From Halichondria panicea (taxonomy: Eukaryota > Porifera > Demospongiae > Suberitida > Halichondriidae), in assembly GCF_963675165.1 (NCBI RefSeq), contig NC_087377.1, forward strand, positions 1,885,501-1,949,500: a DNA stretch of 64,000 nt. Direction: 5' to 3'. A program made the translations under genes and the position numbers. Of the stretch, positions 56,401 to 64,000 are shown in pieces; positions within the stretch are counted from its first letter, which is position 1, and each line of letters begins with the position of its first letter. The notes beneath the pieces were generated by a model. That model was given only the letters and a program-made list of their open reading frames with translations, made no database searches and had not been told where the DNA came from.

Positions 56401-58046
56401 TAAGACTAGAGAGTGTGTCACGGCATGACCACATTGACATTAATTGGCTTGTATGGCGCTATATATACATCAGAGATTCTTTGCTATAATTATAATCATA
56501 GAGTGTACCTTCTCAATGTTAAACACTTAAATAGACACCGCGCCTACATGCAGCTGAAAAACTGGCTGCTCAATTTTCGAGCCTCCCACCCCACCCAGTC
56601 GGTTACCACCTATCACCTATTTCCATCTAACAATGTGATTACCGAGAGGGGCTGAATGACGGCCCCCCACACACTTACATGCTTAATTTTACCCGCGGGG
56701 GCCCTCTCTCAGGACTCCCCCCAAAACCTAACCATAGTCACGTGACCCTTGACCTCTACGGCGACAGAGTCCATGGGAGACCAGCTTAGACCCGGTACCG
56801 CCAAAATGTTAATAATATCCGCTGCTTAAGTATTGCAACACTCTTGCGACCGTAGTTAATTTTAATTAATGGACAAAATGTAAGTTTTAAAGCACCAGAA
56901 AACACATGGAGAGGAGAATATAAAACCAGTTATGGTAGGTGATTTGAAGGATACCCTTGCTGGCATACATAGAAGGGATAATGATGAGACAACAGGCAGG
57001 CTTTTAATCAACCTCAGTAGATAGCAAACACATTAAAGTTGAAACAGCAATCAAAATCCATGGCGTATATGACCAATTGCCGTGCCAATTTTTGTAACTT
57101 ACCTGTGTGCTCACCGTAACGCATATACTCGCTAAAATCACCATTTCCCATCGAATCTCACAAAAATTTACCCACTATAATTATACGACTTTGTATACTC
57201 TTTTGCTTTGACTTTTGCTCAGAAGCAGAGATACACACACCTAGCTGTTCACATTTCTTAAGCTCAGATGACACCAATGCAAAACTGTGAAAATACTTTC
57301 AATATAAGTACAAACAGAAGTCTCGAGGTCAGCTGCGCGTTTACCTCCTCGAGAGAAGGCCACACACGGATTGAAGCTAGTACAAGAGCACTGACTTATA
57401 CTTGTACCTCTGCTTCAGAGCAAAATGAGCAAAAATAAAATTGCTTTTCCTCCAAACACTTCAAGCTTTTTAAAACTAGTCCGCCAATTCTTAATTTCAT
57501 AAGCTAAATGAAAACATTCTCCCTTAGGTATAGAGATATAATAATACAGATATAATAGTAATAATAATAGAGATATAATAATACAGTCCTACACTTTGCC
57601 CACTTAATGTGAGCGATAGACAAGCAGATGCACCTTTGTAGTACACAAATTAGATTACTGTGCTAATTAGGTTACTTAATGTGCCAGTGAAGCATTAAAT
57701 GCATAATTATGATCAAGAAAAGCTGCAGTAAAGATGTCAAGGTAAGGCATATTACAGACAATTGCAAGTTGGTTGTCCAGTTGAAGTGCAGTGTTGAATT
57801 TCACTGTAGTTAATTAGCCCAATTAGGCTGACATTTGAGGTGGAGGATTGTATGGAGGCATTACTTCAATCAAGAAGTGGCAGAACATGTCTGCATGTGT
57901 GAAAATAGTTAAACGTATAACTATGCTGTATAATTATACTGGGAACGTTTCTCCAACAAATCAAATTGCTTTGGGCATAATCCTAGCTTAGCCTAGGCTC
58001 TCCTTTTTCTGTTCTTTAGTTCTAAATACGTGACGAATTGGAGGAA
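56401..58046. other. No supported gene; left half of a 1.2-kb spaced duplication
   Basis: 57095-57600 matches 58285-58740 (GTCTCGAGGTCAGCTGCGCG, ACTTATACTTGTACCTCTGC). 57110-57185 and 58280-58385 also share CACCATT(T)CCCATC and ACGAAAATTTACCCACTATA. Nothing coding seen. Confidence 0.6.
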
Positions 58047-58122
58047 CAAAGAAAGAAAGAAGGAAGAGACAAAGAAAAAGGAGATCTCCTTTTTCTTTGT
58101 CTCTTCCTTCTTTCTTTCTTTG
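58047..58122. repeat. Perfect 76-bp palindrome without a loop
   Basis: Two 38-base arms meet at GAGA/TCTC (58084/58085). The left arm is purine-only apart from three C, the right arm pyrimidine-rich. No mismatch was found. Confidence 0.95.
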
Positions 58123-59256
58123 CAATTGCCGCGCCAATTTTTGTAACTTATTTATCAATTGAAAACAACGTTGTCATGTATATACTATGCATATCGTATA
58201 GCGGGTGATGTGGGGTAAAATATTCGTTATTATCGTGGGGAAGCTTCATGGCCTACATGAAATTTCCGCCACGAAAACGTAGGTGTGCTTACTGTAACGC
58301 ATACTAACAAAATGTATACTCGCGAAAATCACCATTCCCATCCAGTTAAACAAATCTCACGAAAATTTACCCACTATAATTATACAGTAGTAAGACTTTT
58401 GCTCCACACACCTGTTCACATTAATTCTTAAGCTCAGATGGCACCAATGCAAAACTGTGAAAATACTTTCAATGTAAGTACAACCAGAAGTCTCGAGGTC
58501 AGCTGCGCGTTTACCTCCTCGAGAGAAGGCCACACACGGATTGAAGCTAGTACAAGAGCACTGACTTATACTTGTACCTCTGCTTCAGAGCAAAATGAGC
58601 AAAAATAAAATTGCTTCTCCTCCAAACACTTCAAGCTTTTTAAACTAGTCCGCCAATTCTTAATTTCATAAGCTAAATGAAAACATTCTCACTTAGGTAT
58701 TCCAATAGAGATATAATAATACAGTCCTACACGTTGCCCACTTTATGTGTTACCTCATTGAAATCAATTTAGCATTATTATAAATTAGGTATGGGCAAAG
58801 TGTAGTATCTGTTTTAATTTGTTTCACCTTATAATTATCACGGTGCTCAGACAATGGAAGATACCAGACTTGAGTTTCATTCTGATTTCTGTCACAGATT
58901 TTGATTCTTTGTAGAAACGGGACTTGCACGCATGCAGCAGTAATTCAGTCTGCAGATGTGATGCATGCATGTGTAGTGGGAATCAAAGTGATAAGAACAC
59001 ATGCATGTTCAATGCTGTTAACAAGGCCATTGTGCAACAGAGAATTTCCTAACAGCAAAACCACAATAGATAATGATTTCTTAAGCCTAAACTTGCACCA
59101 AGCAAGAGTACTCTTGTGTATAAATAAAACAGGCCCTTCACGCCACCTCTGTATAATGGCCAAAACATGTATACATTTCCCACTGTGCACAAAACCCACA
59201 AGTGTGTGACTGAGGCAAAACAGTTGGTAAACCACAGACATAAGACTACTACTACT
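58123..59256. repeat. Right half of the spaced duplication and start of block B
   Basis: 58190-58270 begins like the CCGTATAGCGGG MITE family (ATCGTATAGCGGGTGATG) but the other end is unclear. 58640-59250 matches 33700-34400. No gene supported. Confidence 0.5.
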
Positions 59257-59527
59257 AGGTTTGTGAGCTACTACTAGTCACACAGACTGAATGTCTGGAG
59301 CTAAGAAAGAAACTGTCTTCTCAGCGTCGGGGCAAAGTACTTTAGATACTTCTATATACATGTACAGTACTGGAAGATACACTCCAGACCTACTTTGAGT
59401 GTAATCAGTAACATATTCCCCACGCACTCAGCAATACTATGCTCACCTGATGGGATGTTGTGGGGGGGAGGGGGCTGCATGGGGTAACTGGATTAGGACT
59501 CTCATGCAGGGGGGGGGGGGTCTTGTA

Positions 59528-60753
59528 CAGTTCATTTAGTCTAGAGAGTAGATTACCACAAATGTGTGAGTAGTTGTACTTAAATGTAAATATCTTTTGA
59601 TTGGAGCATTTCTAAGAAATGGTGTTGATACCCGTGTGTAGATGAATGACTGACCTACAACATATCCAAAAATGTTTCCATTGAAACATAAGGTGGTGGG
59701 TTTGTGGTGATTAATAGAACAACAGCAAATTGTTATAGTGGGTAATCGGTTAGAGTAATAAAACACTAACCTTAACAGCTAAGGTCTTAGACTTTTATCA
59801 CACAATAGTTTAATGGTTTAGGTATCCTGACCATCCCTTTATGGGTCTTACATATGCTCACAGTGTCTATAATTCATGATTTACCGGTTTTTAGGTACAC
59901 TTTTGGTTAGAGTAGTATCTTCTGAAAATGTTATAGCTTAGCTTTAAAAGTTCTCTGGTGAGTTTACAAATAAATAGGCTACATTTTGATACCAAGAACA
60001 TCCTCTATGCTTATTCCATTGTTGAGATATCACTGAAAAACTACATATTCTACTATTTTCTACTGTTTTGATGACATCACAAGCTGCTAACCACAAATCG
60101 ATGACACTCAAATTAACCACGTAAGTGGGCGTACAATAACTGTACGCCCACTTTTAATTACGTTTGTGGTTGAAGCATCATTGGTTTGTGGTTTGCAGCT
60201 GCTGATGTCATCAAAACAGTAGAAAATAGTATATTATGTAGCTTTTCAGTGTTATCTCAGCAATGGAATAAGCATATAGGATGTTATTGGTATCAAAATG
60301 TAGCCCATTTATCTGTAAACTTACTACAGAAATTTGAAAGCTAAGCTATTAATTTTTCAAAAGTTATTACTCTAACCAAAAGTGTACCTGAAAACCAGTA
60401 AATCATGAATTATTAACACTGTGAACATTTGTAACACTCATAAAGGGATGGCCAGGATACTTAAACCATTGAACAATTATGTGATGAAGTCTAGGACCTT
60501 AGCTGTACAAGATTACTGTTTTATTACTCTAACCGATTACCCACTATAACAATTTGCTGTTGTTCTATTAATCACCACAAACCCACCACCTTATGTTTCC
60601 ATGGAAACATTTTTGGATATGTTGTAGTTCAGTCATTCATCTACACAGGGTATCAACACCATTTCTTAGAAATGCTCCAATCAAAAGATATTTACATTTA
60701 AGTTCAACTACTCACACATTTGTGGTAATCTACTCTCTAGACTAAATGAACTG
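59528..60753. mobile_element. Complete 1226-bp palindromic MITE in a TA site
   Basis: The whole element is an inverted repeat with the centre near 60138 (GTGGGCGTAC / GTACGCCCAC). Ends are CAGTTCATTTAG and its complement, flanked by TA. Block A has the uninterrupted site TCTTGTACACCC at about 1348-1359. TA target and ends starting CAGT fit the Tc1/mariner group; a 6-bp TGTACA duplication is the alternative reading. No transposase. Confidence 0.9.
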
Positions 60754-61411
60754 TACACCCTTGCAGCTGGAAGGCCTGAGAGAAAAAAAGGATAGTCACT
60801 TATACTTAATAATTATTATAATTATTATGTTCCTCACTTGTCTAATTGTGTGTTTGCTTCCAACATGCTGCACTGTTCAGTCCATCACCATAATTATAGT
60901 GCTCACATGCAAGCCTGCAGCAGTCAGTGACACTCTCGCTGCACGGTTCGTGTAGAGTTGAACGATTGAAGACATCAGCTGCAAAACCTAGTACATATAT
61001 ATAGTGAGCTAGTGTAGTCAGTGCATTTATTGTACATAGTATTAGGACAGAATTAGGCCTCCAATAAATTGATTTGAGCGTACTAATTGTCCTTCCAAAA
61101 CCACAATAATTGTTAGGAAAATATTGGCTATAATATTAATAGTTTAGCTCACATGTCTATTTGAGAGCTTGCTTCCAACAAGCTGCACCGTTCAGCCCCC
61201 ATCATTCGATCACTGTGCTCGATCTCGCTGCATGGCATGTTCAGAAAATCATTCCGAAAAGCACTCGGCTAGAAGGTCACAAGACAGTTTTAAAACCAAG
61301 TTGTCACTTAGAGTTGAAATGTGAAGACATCTGCAGAACAACAATAACATTGTTAGCATGCATGGTTGCTAAATACACTGTATAGTCTATACAATTTAAT
61401 TATACTGAATA

Positions 61412-61880
61412 CAGTGGAACCTCCATAAAACGGACACCATTGGGGACCAGCCTTTTGGCCGTTATAGAGAGGTGGTCTTCCTTGGGAGGTTTCGATTTCC
61501 AGCTATGTATTTTCTACGAGTCATTTCTTGCTGCAAATGAATCTTGGGGCTTTGCTAACTGCTTCTTTAGCTCATACAAGCTTTGAAAAGGCTGTAGAGA
61601 CAAGCTACAGCCAGGTTTTCACGATTGTGCAAAATAATGCTATCTCAGCAATAATTTTCTGCTAATTCTGGGTGTGGCTGTCCGTTCTGGGAGGTTATTT
61701 TCCATTGCTAAAGCTAGTTGGGGACTAGAAAGCTGCTCGTTGTACGGAGTAGAGAGGTGGTCGCTTTTGAGAGGTTGCTTTACATTGAAGTCATTGTAGT
61801 TTCAATCCGGACCTGAGCTCTTGGCCGTTATATAGCGTGTGGTTGCTATTCGGAGGTGGTCGTTAATGGAGGTTCCACTG
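61412..61880. mobile_element. MITE with CAGTGGAACCTCCAT ends in a TA site
   Basis: Ends CAGTGGAACCTCCAT and its complement, flanked by TA. Block A shows the empty site ACTGAATATAAATG (3243-3256). Internal repeats of 'GAGGTGGTC' and 'GGCCGTTATA' are typical of short pogo/Tc1-type derivatives with these ends. 469 bp, non-coding. Confidence 0.85.
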
Positions 61881-63225
61881 TATAAATGTTTCCTCACTAT
61901 AATTTATAGTGTAGTGCCTCCATGATTATGCAGCCAGTCAGTGACATCAATCTCACTCGCTGGTTTGTGTTGTCACTAAGAGGTGAGACATCTGCAAAAC
62001 AGCAAAACAGGCAATAATTGTTAGCTGGTTGCAGAATACAGACTGCAGAATTATTAATGCACAGAATAATATTATTGTGACAATGACCTAACAGCAAAAC
62101 TCATGCTTGCGCTTACTAGTTATACATATACACAACTATAGGCTTTTATATTATACACAGCAATCCACTTACCAGTTGCTTGGGTGGTTGGAAAGACACC
62201 ATTTTCCTAGACTGGTGAGTTTCTTTGTCCCCACGAGGAGGAGGTTGTGCAATCAGATCTACGCATGTGCAGAAATAGTGAGCCCCACCCCCCTTCTTGT
62301 TTTTGCACACATGCATGGACTGTTTCCCATGTTTAATAATAGCTATGGCAGCTAGCTGAGGGCCTCAAGGATCCCACTTATGTACAAGCCAACTCCTGGA
62401 AGGAGGAGTAGGTATAATGTTTGCATTCCAAAGTTTATGTTCATTTTATATTCTGGTTCTCAATAACATTGCTGCTGAATTATTAGCATGAGAAAGTGCA
62501 TGTGATACACAACTGTTACAAGACTAATAGTTGATGGTTTCAAATGTTCAGAGCAAAAGACTATGGGCTTCAGAGAACTGATGTCTCGTTCCCTCGTGAC
62601 ATCCCAGCAGTTCGCTATCTGCGATTTCTCTTTAGTTCACTTGAGAGAGAGAGAGAGAGGTTACCATGCAGACAATGTAGGAGGAGGGTGTAATGTGTAT
62701 AGTCAATAATAAATCTAATCATTTTTCAGTTAATAAAGGTATTGACTAAATATTGACCAGGTGCATGTTTCCTTTACCTTGTGAGGGACGGTATCCCAAC
62801 ACTTTGAAGTCGAATGTTCGTAGTACAACCTCAAATTTAGCTATGAAAAGTACATGCACCCATTTATAATAATTATAATTATAGCCCACGCTATGGACAA
62901 TTTGGGCTTGAAATAAATCACGGATCTAAAAACACTATTATTGGACGTTCCAAACACATTTAATTAGGCAGACTAGAGCAATATACTGTGTTTGGTCCTG
63001 CTTGGTCTAAATACAGTTACCATAAGACCTCAATTTAAAGTGACACTTTTAAGACCTCTGCCAGCTAGAGCTAGGTTGCTTTTTTTTGGAGGTGAAAAAT
63101 TATTCGCATCTAATTGGAGGTAGGTACACCTACTGTGGTTCTTTTGTGTTAAGGGGGGTTCCATTAATTATCCATAAGATAGACAGATTATCTGGGTCCA
63201 CTCAATAAGACCTGACACTACTCAC

Positions 63226-63272
63226 CCTAGCATTGTCCAGCTCCCTCTGCAGACTAGCCACCATATCCACCA
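63226..63272 (-). other. Candidate coiled-coil exon, copy 3 of 3
   Basis: VDMVASLQRELDNAR with GTGAGT donor, as at 4821 and 22118. Confidence 0.35.
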
Positions 63273-63360
63273 CCATTAATACTGGACTGCAATGCATGGT
63301 CCTTCAGCTCTCATGCCTGCAGACACTCTAGCTCTCTCTCTGATCATGAGGCCATGTGGT

Positions 63361-63928
63361 CAGGGGCGTAGCTACCATTGTTTCCTGGTTGCCCAGAAAC
63401 CCCCCCAGGAGCTGCTGAGAAAATTGGGCAGGGCTCCCCTATAATTGAAATCATGCAGCCCTGCCCATCTTTTCATGCACGTGGCTGCAAATCAATCATC
63501 AGAGCTAGAGATGGCACCATGAAGCGTTTCACTTTGGCTTTGTCTCAGCTAGTCTCAGCTAGCTAGCTACCTCAAATAAAGAAGACCAAGACTTAAGTTC
63601 TAGCATCAATCCCGGTATTCTCAGACTCAGCTCTAAGCACAACTTTATTCAGGAAGTATAAGTTTAGAACAATCTCAGCCACATGAAACTTCTCAGGTAA
63701 ATGACATTTAATTGTGCTCAGCTAGACTAGCAATACACAATTAATTAACACCTGCCTTTTAGTATGTCTATAGCTAGCTAGCTAGCTAGCTTCTCACAAA
63801 CACATGTAAAAAAGTGAGCAGTAGGTGTGCCCCAATCAAGAGGGTGTGGCACCGGAAGTGGGCGTGGTCTAAAATTTCGCGGCGCTACCTAAGGAAACCC
63901 CTGTCTCAAAAGTCTGGCTACGCCCCTG
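63361..63928. mobile_element. 568-bp MITE with CAGGGGCGTAGC ends, GTGGT duplication
   Basis: Starts CAGGGGCGTAGCTACC and ends with the complement of CAGGGGCGTAGCCAGAC. GTGGT flanks both sides. The related sequence at about 22293-22310 (TATGTGGTTAACAAGAAG) has one GTGGT and no insert. The interior has no transposase. Confidence 0.85.
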
Positions 63929-64000
63929 GTGGTTAACAAGAAGCTGCAACTGAAATGATCCCGTACTCAACAAGAATGGTAAAGGGTCACTAAACTAGAA

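Larger units (their letters stand above)
59257..63272. repeat. Block B: second copy of the long repeat
   Basis: Matches block A (1056-4866) but carries different insertions: the palindromic MITE 59528-60753, an extra 0.5-kb segment (60797-61305, related to 34690-34830) and the MITE 61412-61880. It lacks the piggyBac-like element. No conserved protein-coding frame was found. Confidence 0.75.

Overview
The window looks like animal nuclear DNA, most likely from a demosponge such as Amphimedon. That is an inference from several signs: short GT-AG introns, low GC, very many small inverted-repeat transposons, an ankyrin/ROC-COR/Death-domain gene, and recognisable animal genes (PRIM2, CFAP299, APEX1, a NAK-family kinase, an ARL GTPase). 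Genes were found by joining exons by eye with splice-site and codon-phase checks, so boundaries are predictions.

Region by region. 1-4.9 kb and 59.3-63.3 kb are two copies of one long non-coding repeat block; a third partial copy lies at 33.7-35.3 kb. Differences between copies reveal clean filled and empty transposon sites. 5.5-18.5 kb (minus strand) is a 14-exon gene model: short N-terminus, three 30-nt micro-exons, ankyrin repeats, linker, ROC-COR-like P-loop domain and two Death domains. 19.2-20.7 kb (minus) holds the C-lobe of an AAK1/BIKE-type kinase with a minisatellite in its intron. 22.7-23.4 kb is an orphan, apparently recombinant Death-domain exon. 23.7-25.3 kb is a 45-bp satellite with a 545-bp higher-order duplication. 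26.7-28.4 kb (minus) carries three exons of CFAP299. 31.6-31.9 kb is an ARL-type GTPase fragment. 35.3-36.9 kb (plus) is the C-terminal part of DNA primase large subunit with two lesions. 37.8-38.7 kb (minus) is a broken 3' part of an APEX1-like endonuclease.

38.9-56.4 kb is the most unusual part: an array of gene copies made of a cysteine-rich CXC-like first exon and a compact RRM split over four exons. Copies lie on the minus strand left of about 44 kb and on the plus strand right of it, so the array is head to head. Most copies are frame-shifted or lack splice sites, but the RRM at 54.0-54.4 kb is open from end to end. One copy (46.2-48.5 kb) is interrupted by a 2.1-kb element with inverted ends and an 11-bp target duplication that carries a decayed RecQ helicase.

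Mobile DNA dominates the rest: piggyBac-like TTAA elements, a 1.2-kb full palindrome with TA target sites, a nested 1.07-kb element with identical 82-bp ends and a 15-bp duplication, a family with CCGTATAGCG ends, a CAGTGGAACCTCC element and a CAGGGGCGTAGC element. No rRNA, convincing tRNA or CRISPR array was seen.
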